A stretch of DNA of 33,402 nt from Deltaproteobacteria bacterium (GTDB lineage: Bacteria; Desulfobacterota; Desulfuromonadia; Desulfuromonadales; Geopsychrobacteraceae), in NCBI GenBank assembly GCA_024280335.1, contig JAJRQI010000026.1, forward strand, positions 1-33,402, written 5' to 3'. Shown here piece after piece: positions 8,189 through 16,009 of this stretch. A model generated the notes under the pieces. That model was not told the DNA's origin and searched no databases. It saw only the letters and a program-made list of their open reading frames with translations. Within the stretch, counting starts at the first letter, position 1; each line of letters opens with the position of its first letter. The position numbers were made by a program, and so were the translations under genes.

Positions 8189-8226
8189 GTTCTCAACATT
8201 GAAACAATTGTAGTTCTTTTGAGAAC
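8189..8226. promoter_or_regulatory. Inverted-repeat operator before the MNT/HEPN genes
   Basis: Arms GTTCTCAA (8189-8196) and TTGAGAAC (8219-8226) are perfect complements with 22 bases between. A TACAAT -10 candidate lies inside, with a TTGTTT 16 bases before it, so a bound protein would cover the promoter. The HTH domain of the downstream antitoxin is the obvious candidate binder. Confidence 0.5.
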
Positions 8227-8246
8227 AAAAACAAGGGAAAATGTTA

Positions 8247-8408
8247 CCTGATTAGAACGAATCTTCAGCCTACCCTTCTCCCTGAGGGAGAAGGTGGCCG
8301 AAGGCCGGATGAGGGGGGCGTTTTCGGCCTTTTCCCCCTCATCCTAGCCCTCTCCCTCAGGGAGAGGGGACACTTTTAGTGTATAGCTGAAGATTGATAC
8401 TAATCAGG
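8247..8408. mobile_element. MITE-like repeat, copy 1 (162 bp)
   Basis: The ends are 23-bp imperfect inverted repeats: CCTGATTAG-N5-ATCTTCAGC on the left and its complement on the right, 18 of 23 positions exact. Inside are further hairpin arms (CCCTCTCCCTCAGGGAGAGGG type and GGCCGAAGGCC). The flanks AAATGTTA (8239-8246) and AAATGCTA (8409-8416) match at seven of eight positions and may be a target duplication. It has no coding capacity. A second copy lies at 31489-31649 in the same orientation. Similar CCCTCTCCC-rich repeats are widespread in proteobacteria. Confidence 0.75.
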
Positions 8409-8504
8409 AAATGCTATGCGTCAATTTCCTGCCCCTTCATCACAACAAACACCACAGTGGCAGCTTTCATCGCAAAAAAGTGGCTCAGCTTTATTGAAAA
8501 CGCA

Positions 8505-9056
8505 TCAAACCTTCAATCGTCGTAACGCTCGGTTCACCGCCAGCAAGTCGAAGGCCGTCGGATCAAACGCACCGCGCCAGGCGAAATATTCTTCATGCTG
8601 TTCGTGGTTCGGATCAAGCACCGCTTCGCGGTATTCGTCATAGCCATGATGGCTGCCGCAATCCTCGGGCGGGCAGGCGTTGGCACCATCGAGACAGAGA
8701 GCGTGTTTCATTTCGGGTTTATCGGGAAGTATCCGTTGTAACGTCACCCGGTGCTGCCAGTAGTCGCCGAAATCATAGATGTAAGTGAGCTGGTCACCTT
8801 CCTGTTTGAGCAGGCAGTAGAGCGAAACACCATGATCGTTCACGGTAGGGCTGAAAAATTCGGGATCAGGTCGACAAAAAACAATTCCGCCCTTTTCAAA
8901 GGAACGCAGGTGATAATCTTCCCAGCCCATGATCCGCTGAATAACTTTGTGAAGTTTACGCAGGGAGATTGAGGCCGGCACTTGGAAAACCCGCCAGATT
9001 TCAGGTTTATTTTCGGCCAGGGCGATGCGGAGTTCATAGATATCTGGGTCCATCAT
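8505..9056 (-). CDS. pRiA4b ORF-3-like (PF07929) protein
   Basis: A 183-residue protein of the plasmid pRiA4b ORF-3 family. Typical pieces are IYELRIALAENKPEIWRVFQVP, LHKVIQRIMGWEDYHLRSF, YIYDFGDYWQHRV and CLDGANACPPEDCG. The biochemical role is unknown. The family travels on plasmids and near transposons and is often found in accessory regions. A GGAGA site lies seven bases before the ATG. It sits between hsdM/ORF6N and the MNT/HEPN genes, so it is probably cargo of the same island. Confidence 0.85.
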   Translation of the reverse strand: MMDPDIYELRIALAENKPEIWRVFQVPASISLRKLHKVIQRIMGWEDYHLRSFEKGGIVFCRPDPEFFSPTVNDHGVSLYCLLKQEGDQLTYIYDFGDYWQHRVTLQRILPDKPEMKHALCLDGANACPPEDCGSHHGYDEYREAVLDPNHEQHEEYFAWRGAFDPTAFDLLAVNRALRRLKV

Positions 9057-9113
9057 GCGGCGGTCTCCTTGGTTTCTATTTTCAAATTGGACACATCAAT
9101 CGCGCCGTAAGCG

Positions 9114-9641
9114 TCAACCTTCATCCTCCTGCCCAAACCCAATCCGACGCCGCTTCTTTTCAACCGGCACCATCATCTGCCGGATCGCATCAAACACGGC
9201 TACGAACTGCTCATCATGGCGGGCGTGTTTTTTCTCCAGCATATCGATTTTACGCGCCAGTTCACGGTTGCTGGCGGCCAGCTCGCGCATCTGCACGAAG
9301 GCCCGCATGATGGCAATATTCACCTGCACAGCGCGTTCGCTTCTGAGCACACTGGAGAGCATGGCCACGCCCTGCTCGGTGAATGCGTAAGGAGCCGACC
9401 TTCGACCACCAGAACCGGATTTTGATGTTCCAGACTGGAATAGCAAACTGCCCATTTCGGCTTTGTCTAGCTGAAACATAAAATCCCCGGGAAAGCGCTC
9501 AATATTCCGTTTAACCGCTTTGTTGAGATTTGCGGTTGTCACCCCGTAAAGAACAGCCAGATCGGCATCCAGAAACACCTTCTGCCCACGAATAAGATAA
9601 ATCTTACCTTTAACCACTTCCAGCGGAACTGCAACATCCAT
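9114..9641 (-). CDS. ORF6N-domain protein
   Basis: A 175-residue protein with an N-terminal ORF6N (KilA-N-related) domain: [23 protein letters not shown], then [21 protein letters not shown] and [14 protein letters not shown] coiled-coil-like helical stretch follows ([22 protein letters not shown]). ORF6N domains are DNA-binding modules from phages and are common beside type I restriction genes. The ATG at 9641 has GGAGGGGG five bases upstream and is preferred to the ATG at 9668. It lies 35 bases downstream of hsdM, at the place where hsdS is often found. Confidence 0.85.
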   Translation of the reverse strand: MDVAVPLEVVKGKIYLIRGQKVFLDADLAVLYGVTTANLNKAVKRNIERFPGDFMFQLDKAEMGSLLFQSGTSKSGSGGRRSAPYAFTEQGVAMLSSVLRSERAVQVNIAIMRAFVQMRELAASNRELARKIDMLEKKHARHDEQFVAVFDAIRQMMVPVEKKRRRIGFGQEDEG

Positions 9642-9676
9642 GGTTCCCCCTCCTGGTGAAATCGTCAAAATTGCAT

Positions 9677-11224
9677 TTACGTTTCCAGCAACTTAGCAAC
9701 ATTTTCAGCTATCTTCCCTTCCAGTTCCCGCGCCTCAGAGTTCAGTACCTCCAACTCCTCGTTCAACTCCTCCAGCCGCTCGGCAAAATCAAAATCCTCT
9801 TCCTCCCGCTCCGCCACGCCGACATAACGCCCCGGATTCAGGCTCCAGCCCTGCACTTCAATCTCTTCAAGGGTCGCCACCTTGCACAGGCCGGGGACAT
9901 CGACATAGTTGCCATCGAGGAAAGTCTCTTCAATCTGCTTGCCACTGCCGTGGGTCGTTTCAACCCCTTCACCACGATAGAGCCGGGCGATGTTAGCGAG
10001 AAATTCGATCTGTTCGGGGGTGAAGTCACGGTGGGCGCGATCAAGCTGGCGGAAGGTGTGCCGGGCGTCGATGAAGAGCACCTGGTCCTCACGCGCGCTG
10101 CCCTTTTTGTCTTTGTCGAGAAACCAGAGAGTACAGGGGAGCGTGACGGTGTAGAAGAAGTTGCTGCCGATGGCAACCAACACGTCAACCGCCTTCTCCT
10201 GTATCAACTGCTTGCGGATCTCCAGTTCGGAAGCGCGGGCGTCGCTGGCCGAGTTGGCCATGACGAACCCGGCGCGGCCTTTTTCGTTGAGCGAGCCGTA
10301 AAAGAGTTGCAGCCAGACGGTGTTGCCGTTGTCGGTCTTCGGCATGCCGAAGGGAAAGCGGCCGTCATCCTTGATCCGCTCTTTATCGATGCCGTTGACA
10401 TTGAAGGGCGGATTGGCCATGACAAAGTCGAACTTGCCGAGGCTTTTGTGAATGTCATCGTAGTAGCTGTTGCCCTGGCGCACGTCACCGGAGAGGCCGT
10501 GAACGGCGAGGTTCATCTTGCACAGGCGCACGGTTTCGGCGACCCGCTCCTCACCGTAGACGCTGATCTCGCTGCCGGGATTCTTCTTATGCTGTGCGAC
10601 AAAGGCCGCGCTCTGCACGAACATACCGCCCGAACCGCAGGCCGGGTCGAAGATGCGTCCCGAGAAGGGTTCGATGATCTCGACGATCAGTTTGACCAGC
10701 GCGGTGGGGGTGAAGAACTCGCCGCCTTTCTGCCCTTCGGACATGGCGAAGGCGCCGAGAAAGTATTCATAAATCCGACCGAAAGCGTCCCCTTCGATAT
10801 CGAGTGGGATCGAGGCGAAGGCTTTGAGCAGGGTGAAGAGCGGCGCGTTGCCGACCTGCTGGTAGGTCTTGGGCAGCACCCCCTTAAGATCTTCGTTCTG
10901 CTGCTCGACCAGGCGCATCGCCTCGTTGATCTTCGCCCCGACATCCTCCCCCTCGGGAACCTTGAGCAGTTCGGCGTAACGCGCCCCCTCGGGCAGGTAG
11001 ATCACCCCTTTGGCCTTGTAATCGGTCGGGCCGATGGTGCGACGACCGCTGCCTTTACCGGCGAGCTCCTGCTGCGCGGCGGCAAACTTGACATCGGCAT
11101 AGCGCAGAAAGATCAGCCCCAGCACCGGCACTGAATATTCGGAGGATTTCAACTCCGAATTGGCCCGCAGATCATCGGCGGCGGACCAGAGTTTCTTTTC
11201 GAGTTGAACGAGATTGACGTGCAT
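9677..11224 (-). CDS. hsdM: Type I restriction-modification methyltransferase HsdM
   Basis: A 515-residue N6-adenine methyltransferase subunit of normal length. The N-terminal helical domain ([13 protein letters not shown]) is followed by [17 protein letters not shown], the S-adenosylmethionine motif [10 protein letters not shown] (193-202) and the catalytic NPPF (271-274). The C-terminal coiled coil ([20 protein letters not shown]) normally contacts HsdS. No hsdS gene is in the window and the only hsdR is broken, so target recognition would need an HsdS encoded elsewhere. The ribosome site (CAGGAG) is rather far from the ATG, about 12 bases. Confidence 0.95.
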   Translation of the reverse strand: MHVNLVQLEKKLWSAADDLRANSELKSSEYSVPVLGLIFLRYADVKFAAAQQELAGKGSGRRTIGPTDYKAKGVIYLPEGARYAELLKVPEGEDVGAKINEAMRLVEQQNEDLKGVLPKTYQQVGNAPLFTLLKAFASIPLDIEGDAFGRIYEYFLGAFAMSEGQKGGEFFTPTALVKLIVEIIEPFSGRIFDPACGSGGMFVQSAAFVAQHKKNPGSEISVYGEERVAETVRLCKMNLAVHGLSGDVRQGNSYYDDIHKSLGKFDFVMANPPFNVNGIDKERIKDDGRFPFGMPKTDNGNTVWLQLFYGSLNEKGRAGFVMANSASDARASELEIRKQLIQEKAVDVLVAIGSNFFYTVTLPCTLWFLDKDKKGSAREDQVLFIDARHTFRQLDRAHRDFTPEQIEFLANIARLYRGEGVETTHGSGKQIEETFLDGNYVDVPGLCKVATLEEIEVQGWSLNPGRYVGVAEREEEDFDFAERLEELNEELEVLNSEARELEGKIAENVAKLLET

Positions 11225-11245
11225 CTAAAGTATGGCTCCTGAAAT

Positions 11246-11281
11246 ATAAAAAAACCACTCTCAGGAAAAGCGAGAATGGTT
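11246..11281 (-). terminator. Terminator of the cytochrome biogenesis operon
   Basis: On the minus strand, AACCATTCTC (11272-11281) pairs with GAGAGTGGTT (11253-11262), one G-U included, and a run of T follows. It lies 128 bases after the last gene of the operon and just before hsdM. A second hairpin, GGCCG/CGGCC at 11289-11303 inside GAGTGA/TCACTC arms (11282-11314), sits next to it. A weak promoter candidate for hsdM (TTGACA at 11365-11370) lies further upstream. Confidence 0.7.
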
Positions 11282-11408
11282 GAGTGAAGGCCGTCTTTCG
11301 GCCGCGTGTCACTCCCCCCAAGCAGAAAATTGAATTTCTCCAAGCTAGGAGATCAGGGCAGATCTGTCAATCTTCTGAATAGCCAAGCACTGTCGAAGGA
11401 GAATCACC

Positions 11409-12194
11409 TCAAACAATATCCGGACGATCGCCTCGGGCCCGCTTTCGGTAGAAAGAGAACAGGGTCAGCAACACCCCGCAGCCCATGGCAATCGACCCGG
11501 CAAAGGCGAGGTTGGCACCGGGATCGTAGTTGATGGTCAGGATGCTGTAGGGCAGGTAGCGACCGCCGCGCATGGTTTGTCCGTATGAGGCGGGAATGAC
11601 CACCAGCCCGTTCCAGGTCAAAGGATGATTACTGCGGGTCTGCACCCGTTTGATGAGCTGCCCCCCCTTATACAGCGCCAGGGTATTGAGCATCTCCATC
11701 GGCCGCCCGCTCGGGGCCAGCACCGGTTTAAAGGCTTCCAGTTTCAGTGTGACTCCCAGTTGCGGCAGCGGCTTGCTCTGACCGATCAGCAGACCGTTAT
11801 TCTCACTGCGGAAGCCCGCCTGACTGCCCCACAGAAACGCAGTCACGATCAGAACAAAACCAATGTGGATCAGATACTCGCCGCTCTTGCGCCAGCGAGC
11901 GCGAAAATGGCATAGCCAGTCGATAAAACAGCAGAGGGTGTTGAGGGCAAGCAGCGAGACCAGAATCCCGCCGAGCGGAATCCACCAGGTCATCCCCGGC
12001 GACTGTGCCGCAACCCTTTCCAGCCAAAGACCGAGAGGCATAGTGTCCAGGCCGCCGAAAATCCGTGGATTGAACGGCAACAGCAACGAACCGCCGATCG
12101 AGAGGATGGTCGCGGCTGAAGCGAGCACAATCGCCAGTTTCAAGGAGCAGAGCAGCTTCCAGGTTTTACTGTCGAGCAGGGATAATTTCATCAT
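11409..12194 (-). CDS. ResB/Ccs1-like cytochrome c biogenesis protein, short form
   Basis: A 261-residue membrane protein resembling ResB, the partner of CcsA in System II cytochrome c assembly. It has helices near 15-40, 70-90, 105-122 and 230-250, and a periplasmic-type beta region (LGVTLKLEAFKPVLAPSGRPMEMLNTLALYKGG, split over 130-215) of ResB type. It is clearly shorter than usual ResB proteins (over 400 residues). It starts 13 bases after the ccsA-like gene, so the two should act together in heme delivery or reduction. The short size and the System I genes upstream make it unusual. Confidence 0.75.
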   Translation of the reverse strand: MMKLSLLDSKTWKLLCSLKLAIVLASAATILSIGGSLLLPFNPRIFGGLDTMPLGLWLERVAAQSPGMTWWIPLGGILVSLLALNTLCCFIDWLCHFRARWRKSGEYLIHIGFVLIVTAFLWGSQAGFRSENNGLLIGQSKPLPQLGVTLKLEAFKPVLAPSGRPMEMLNTLALYKGGQLIKRVQTRSNHPLTWNGLVVIPASYGQTMRGGRYLPYSILTINYDPGANLAFAGSIAMGCGVLLTLFSFYRKRARGDRPDIV

Positions 12195-12207
12195 ATTTGT
12201 CTGCCCC

Positions 12208-13008
12208 TCAGTTCAGCGGATGGTTGCTGCTCATCAGCAGGCCGATGCCGAGATAAGTGAACAGGACCACGCCGAAGCCGACGATCGACAGTACGGCATA
12301 GCCGGAGCCCTGCCAGCGGCGGATAAATTTAGCGTGGCACATTCCGGCATAAAACAGCCAGACCAGCGCCGACCAGACTCCTTTGATATTCCAGGAGAAA
12401 TAATGGCCCCAGGCAACATAGGCCCAGATACTGCCGAAGATCATGCACAGTGTAAAGAGGCTGAAGCCGAGAAAAACCGCCTCTTCATTGAGCTTGCGCA
12501 GCAGCAGCAGGTCGGGCAGCAGACCGGTCTGCAAGCGTTTTTGCAGCAGGTAGAGCACCCCCAGGGAGAAGGCCATGGCGAAAAAAGCGTAGCCGGCAAA
12601 AGAGAGTGAAACGTGCAGCGTGAACAGCGGTGTATCGAGTGCCGGGATCAACGGCGGGGTTTTGGGACTGCTCGGCAGCACGCTGCCGAGCAGCAGCAGG
12701 GTGCAGAAGATCACAAACAAGCCAGCGGCGTGAATCCGGTAGCGCAGCTCAAAATAGAGATAGGTTGCCGCCAACGCCCAGCTGAAAAAGAACTGGGTGG
12801 CAAACAGGTTGGTCACCGGCAGATAACCGGCTGCATACCAGCGCAATCCCAGACAGAGGCTTTGCAGGGCAAAGCCGATCAGCACCAGCACAAAAGCGCT
12901 GCGCCACACCCAGCTGCGCCGCAGCAGCAGATGAAAAAGATAGAGGATCACCGCCAGCAAGTAAGCACCGAAGGCGGCATACAGCAGCGGCATCTGTGGA
13001 ATATTCAC
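12208..13008 (-). CDS. CcsA/ResC-like heme-handling membrane protein, divergent WWD motif
   Basis: A 266-residue polytopic protein of the CcmC/CcsA heme-handling family with about eight helices. The WWD region reads AWGHYFSWNIKGVWSALVW. Canonical members have WDPKETW here, so Asp, Pro and Glu are all replaced. Flanking histidines remain (LFTLHVSLSFAG and near the C terminus SSNHPLN). It starts with GTG at 13008 with AGGA upstream and is followed directly by the resB-like gene. It may be a specialised heme exporter or assembly factor. The family is clear; the exact role is not. Confidence 0.78.
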   Translation of the reverse strand: MNIPQMPLLYAAFGAYLLAVILYLFHLLLRRSWVWRSAFVLVLIGFALQSLCLGLRWYAAGYLPVTNLFATQFFFSWALAATYLYFELRYRIHAAGLFVIFCTLLLLGSVLPSSPKTPPLIPALDTPLFTLHVSLSFAGYAFFAMAFSLGVLYLLQKRLQTGLLPDLLLLRKLNEEAVFLGFSLFTLCMIFGSIWAYVAWGHYFSWNIKGVWSALVWLFYAGMCHAKFIRRWQGSGYAVLSIVGFGVVLFTYLGIGLLMSSNHPLN

Positions 13009-13082
13009 AAAAGGGGTCCTGATTCGCTGGAGAAGCGCTCAACTGTGATAGCGGCGCAAAAAAATTTTAGCTGGCTAAGCCA

Positions 13083-13640
13083 TCAGCCGTGGCCGTTTTC
13101 CATATGGTCGATCATGGTCCGCACCTTATCGGCCCCCTGCCCCGAAGGGGTGATCTCCAGGTAACGGGTCCAGGCCTCCTTGGCCTTCACTTTGTCGCCC
13201 AGATCCTGGTTGTAGACAATCCCCATATTGAACAGCGCGTTTACATGGCGCGGGTTCAGTTCATTGGCTTTTTTGAAATTGGCAATCGACTTGTCAAACC
13301 AACCGATGCGGCGATACATGACCCCTTGGTCGGTCAGAACGTCGGGATCATTACCGTCCAGGGCCAAGGCTTTATCGTAGGCTTCAATCGCCTTCATCGG
13401 ATTGCCTGAATCAAAAAAGTTGTGCCCCAACTGGACCCAGGCCTGACGATTGTTCGGCTCTCTGGAGACCAGCGCTTCCAGGGTCTGGATCTTCTGCTGA
13501 TAATCGGCGGCAGGCGCGCTGGCAGGATTGAATGCCTGCCCGCCGGTGGCCTGATCCTTCTTGGCGTTGGTAAAAATGACGCCGCCGAGCACACCGGCCA
13601 CCAGAGCGACAACAACCAGCAAGATGGTTTCTTTTTTCAT
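13083..13640 (-). CDS. TPR protein, CcmI/NrfG-like apocytochrome chaperone
   Basis: A 185-residue protein with one N-terminal membrane helix (ILLVVVALVAGVLGGVIF) and a periplasmic part of about three tetratricopeptide repeats (NRQAWVQLGHNFFDSGNPMKAIEAYDKAL and following units). CcmI and NrfG use such repeats to hold apocytochrome c for heme attachment. The start at 13640 has AAGGAAG just upstream; a start at 13655 is less likely. It begins the downstream part of the operon with the ccsA-like and resB-like genes, after a repeat-filled gap. Confidence 0.8.
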   Translation of the reverse strand: MKKETILLVVVALVAGVLGGVIFTNAKKDQATGGQAFNPASAPAADYQQKIQTLEALVSREPNNRQAWVQLGHNFFDSGNPMKAIEAYDKALALDGNDPDVLTDQGVMYRRIGWFDKSIANFKKANELNPRHVNALFNMGIVYNQDLGDKVKAKEAWTRYLEITPSGQGADKVRTMIDHMENGHG

Positions 13641-13701
13641 GGTTTCTTCCTTCAATCTGTCGTTACTTTTGGATCGATCGGCGGTCCGACCGATCAGTTA
13701 T

Positions 13702-13842
13702 TTATTGTTCCATTACGCTAGTGAAAACTATGGACTTTAGTCCAAGCCTTTCAGGTGCTACTCATTTTTTGTCATTCCCGCGCAGGCGGGAATCCAGTGG
13801 TTTTATGAGGCGTGGATCCCCGCATTCGCGAGGATGACGATC
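13702..13842. repeat. Dispersed repeat block inside the ccm operon
   Basis: Bases 13702-13797 match 33126-33221 in inverted orientation with about nine differences in 96 positions by eye. The unit contains TGGACTTTAGTCCA and ends in a hairpin of the GTCATTCCCG/CGGGAATCCAG type (13771-13798). A related hairpin in opposite orientation follows at 13813-13842. This fills most of the 250-base gap between the two TPR genes. A GATCGG/CCGATC inverted repeat is at 13676-13695. I see no gene in the gap. Confidence 0.8.
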
Positions 13843-13859
13843 TTTTCCTTTGATTTTAA

Positions 13860-13918
13860 GGGACTTTCAGTCCCCTCCGAACCTATGCACTTTCAGTGCA
13901 TAGTTGTTCAGTTCGGAG
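13860..13918 (-). other. Hairpin cluster at the 3' end of the upstream TPR gene
   Basis: Three perfect stems lie together: CTCCGAAC/GTTCGGAG (13875-13882 with 13911-13918), inside it TATGCACT/AGTGCATA (13884-13891 with 13895-13902), and GGGACT/AGTCCC (13860-13865 with 13869-13874). The TPR stop codon (13908-13910) lies within the outer hairpin. There is no proper T-run, so this is more likely an mRNA-stabilising or attenuating structure than a full terminator. Confidence 0.5.
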
Positions 13919-14501
13919 CGTCGCCCGAAGGCCGGCCGCCCTGCAGCGCTTGCTTGATCCGGGCAATTTCCTGTTGGGCGGTCGCAACCGACTGCGGCTC
14001 TGGATTACCGGCCAAAAACTTTTGCAACAGGACCAGCGCCTTATCATTATCACCTTTATTACGGCTGTAAATCAACGCCATATTCAACAATGAACTGCCG
14101 TGTCCGGGATCGCTCTGATAGGCACGCTGATAGCTGTTCAACGCCTGGTCGTAACGGCCGATCTGCTGATAAATACTGCCCAGGTCGTTGAGCACATGGG
14201 AATCCTTGGGGGCGACCTTTTCTGCCCGCAGAAATATCCGATAGGCTTCGCGAATGTTGCTCGCGTTCAGGTAGCTGTCACCAAGGGAGACCAGCGTGCG
14301 CAGATCGTTCGGCTTTTCCTTCAGCGCCGCCTGCAACAGGCTGATCTGCTGCTGCACATCAGCCGGTTTCGGCTGGACCGCCTGACGCTTGTCCGGTCCG
14401 CCGGTAAGCAGAAAGTATAAGGTCAGCAGCGAGACAGAGACCAGCAGTGCCCAGAAAAAACCACGGACGATAATCTCGCGACGGGTTGCAATCATTTCCA
14501 C
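13908..14501 (-). CDS. TPR protein, CcmI C-part/NrfG-like
   Basis: A 197-residue protein with one N-terminal membrane helix (GFFWALLVSVSLLTLYFLL) and three to four tetratricopeptide repeats (NDLRTLVSLGDSYLNASNIREAYRIFLRA, SHVLNDLGSIYQQIGRYDQALNSYQRAY, GSSLLNMALIYSRNKGDNDKALVLL). It follows ccmD by four bases and starts with GTG at 14501 or ATG at 14495. It probably presents apocytochrome to the CcmF/CcmH complex, as the periplasmic half of CcmI does. Confidence 0.8.
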   Translation of the reverse strand: MEMIATRREIIVRGFFWALLVSVSLLTLYFLLTGGPDKRQAVQPKPADVQQQISLLQAALKEKPNDLRTLVSLGDSYLNASNIREAYRIFLRAEKVAPKDSHVLNDLGSIYQQIGRYDQALNSYQRAYQSDPGHGSSLLNMALIYSRNKGDNDKALVLLQKFLAGNPEPQSVATAQQEIARIKQALQGGRPSGDAPN

Positions 14502-14505
14502 GCTT

Positions 14506-14649
14506 TTAGTCCTCCTCGATCTTGAGTCGTCTGTCCAGCACCTCGATCTTCAGCGACAATTTGCGCTGTCGCTGGGCCAGAGCGGCAACATAGCCGCTCA
14601 GGCCGATCCAGATGGCCATATATGCGATTACCAAATAAGTCTCTTTCAT
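14506..14649 (-). CDS. ccmD: CcmD, small heme-exporter protein
   Basis: A 47-residue protein with a single N-terminal helix (YLVIAYMAIWIGLSGYVAAL) followed by a basic, coiled stretch (QRQRKLSLKIEVLDRRLKIEED), the typical CcmD layout. CcmD helps release heme-loaded CcmE from CcmABC. Its ATG shares one base with the ccmC stop (TGATG), so translation is coupled. The identification rests on size, topology and position between ccmC and the TPR gene. Confidence 0.85.
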   Translation of the reverse strand: MKETYLVIAYMAIWIGLSGYVAALAQRQRKLSLKIEVLDRRLKIEED

Positions 14650-15326
14650 CAGCTTGTCCCATCTATTTGCAGATCGTTTACTTTGGCTTCCTGAAGATAC
14701 AGGGAAACGCGGAATTTATAGAGTCCGGCCCAGAAGATCAGCATGGCGGCCATGCAGACCAGCAGGGTCAAAAGCATTGAGGATTCGAGCCCGACCGAAT
14801 CGGCGCGGATCACCGTCGGATGGATACTGCGGAACAGCCGCGCCGAGAGAAAGACGATCGGCACATCGAGAAAGCCGACAATCGCCAGCACTGCCGAAAA
14901 GGTGGCGCGTTTCCCCTCCTCGTCGATCGCCGAACGCAGGATCAGACAGGAGGCAAAGATAAACCAGAGGATCAGCGAGGTAGTCAGGCGCGGATCCCAG
15001 GTCCACCAGGTATTCCAGATCGGTCGACCCCACAGTGAACCGGTAATCAGTACCAGCGTGGTCAGCACCACACCGATTTCAACGCTGGCAGCCAGCCGCG
15101 CATCCCAGATCCGTTGCCGTCGCCGCAGGTACATAATCCCGGAGATACAGGCGACAAAGAACGACAGAAAAGCGGTCAAGGCCAGCGGCAGGTGAAAATA
15201 AAAAATCTTCTGCACGCTGCCCATGGTTTTTTCCAGCGGGGCGTAAAAAAAGACCATGCCGATCGCCGCCGGAATCATCACCGCGGCAAAGCCGGAAAAA
15301 AGTGTGGATCGATTCAGAGCTAACAC
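14649..15326 (-). CDS. ccmC: CcmC, heme handling protein
   Basis: A 225-residue inner-membrane protein with six helices and the tryptophan-rich heme motif WNTWWTWDPRLTTS (about 104-117). Conserved histidines occur in FYFHLPLA and RSIHPTVI. CcmC loads heme onto CcmE. The GTG at 15326 is chosen because AGAGGA lies six bases upstream, overlapping the end of ccmB. Longer upstream starts would run into ccmB. Confidence 0.93.
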   Translation of the reverse strand: MLALNRSTLFSGFAAVMIPAAIGMVFFYAPLEKTMGSVQKIFYFHLPLALTAFLSFFVACISGIMYLRRRQRIWDARLAASVEIGVVLTTLVLITGSLWGRPIWNTWWTWDPRLTTSLILWFIFASCLILRSAIDEEGKRATFSAVLAIVGFLDVPIVFLSARLFRSIHPTVIRADSVGLESSMLLTLLVCMAAMLIFWAGLYKFRVSLYLQEAKVNDLQIDGTS

Positions 15327-15328
15327 AT

Positions 15329-16009
15329 TCAGTCCTCTCTGATGGCAAAGGGAAAGAGAAGATAGCCGGCCGTAGTGAAAATTATGCAAAAGGCGGCCAT
15401 CGGTTCAAGTTGCTCAAGCACGATCGCAAACGGCTTTGCCGCCAGCGCTGCGGTGGTCGCTTTGACTGCCAGAACGGTCAGCGGCAGAATCAGCGGGAAG
15501 AGCAGGATCGGCAGCAGCACTTCGTTTCTACGCGTCCCGGCGGAGATCGCCGAGATCAGGGTGCCGGTAGTAGAAAAACCAAGATTGACCAACAACAGAA
15601 TCGGCAGCAGGCTCAATGGAGCAAAGCTCAGCTGAGCCCCGAACAGCACGTAGAAGACCGGCACCAGAACCAACTCCGAAAGGCACATCAGGGTAAAATT
15701 GACCAGTGCCTTGGCAGCGTAGATCTCCCCGGCACTGATCGGACTGATCAGCAGGGCGGCAACACAGCCGTTCTCCTTCTCGCGAGCGAAAACCCGGCCG
15801 AGGCCGAGCACCGAGGAGAAGATGATCGCCACCCAGAGAATCCCCGCGCCGTTTTCGGCAGCGACCTGTTTGCCGATACCGCTGGCGATATTCAGCATCA
15901 CCAGAATCAGCGCGCCGAAAAATGCCATCGAGACCAGCGATTCCTTCTTGCGCAGCTCGATCCGCAGATCCTTGCCGAGCAGAAACTGGACCTGCCGCAG
16001 GCTGCTCAT
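15329..16009 (-). CDS. ccmB: CcmB, heme export ABC permease
   Basis: A 226-residue permease with six membrane helices, close to the usual length of about 220. The start VQFLLGKDLRIELRKKE and the stretch FAREKENGCVAALLISPISAGEIYAAK are characteristic. With CcmA it drives release of holo-CcmE from CcmC. Its ATG overlaps the ccmA stop (ATGA). Confidence 0.93.
   Translation of the reverse strand: MSSLRQVQFLLGKDLRIELRKKESLVSMAFFGALILVMLNIASGIGKQVAAENGAGILWVAIIFSSVLGLGRVFAREKENGCVAALLISPISAGEIYAAKALVNFTLMCLSELVLVPVFYVLFGAQLSFAPLSLLPILLLVNLGFSTTGTLISAISAGTRRNEVLLPILLFPLILPLTVLAVKATTAALAAKPFAIVLEQLEPMAAFCIIFTTAGYLLFPFAIRED

Noticed and set aside
8505-9056. Insertion sequence passenger gene as proof of an IS
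   Set aside because: The pRiA4b ORF-3 family is found near IS elements, but there is no transposase or terminal repeat around this gene.
9656-11134. 492-residue open frame on the plus strand
   Set aside because: It lies antisense to hsdM, which has all its catalytic motifs. The plus-strand protein has no recognisable domain and reflects high-GC codon use.
5669-11224. Integrative element with att sites at the tRNA
   Set aside because: No integrase and no direct repeat of the tRNA 3' end was found in the window, so integration at this tRNA cannot be supported.
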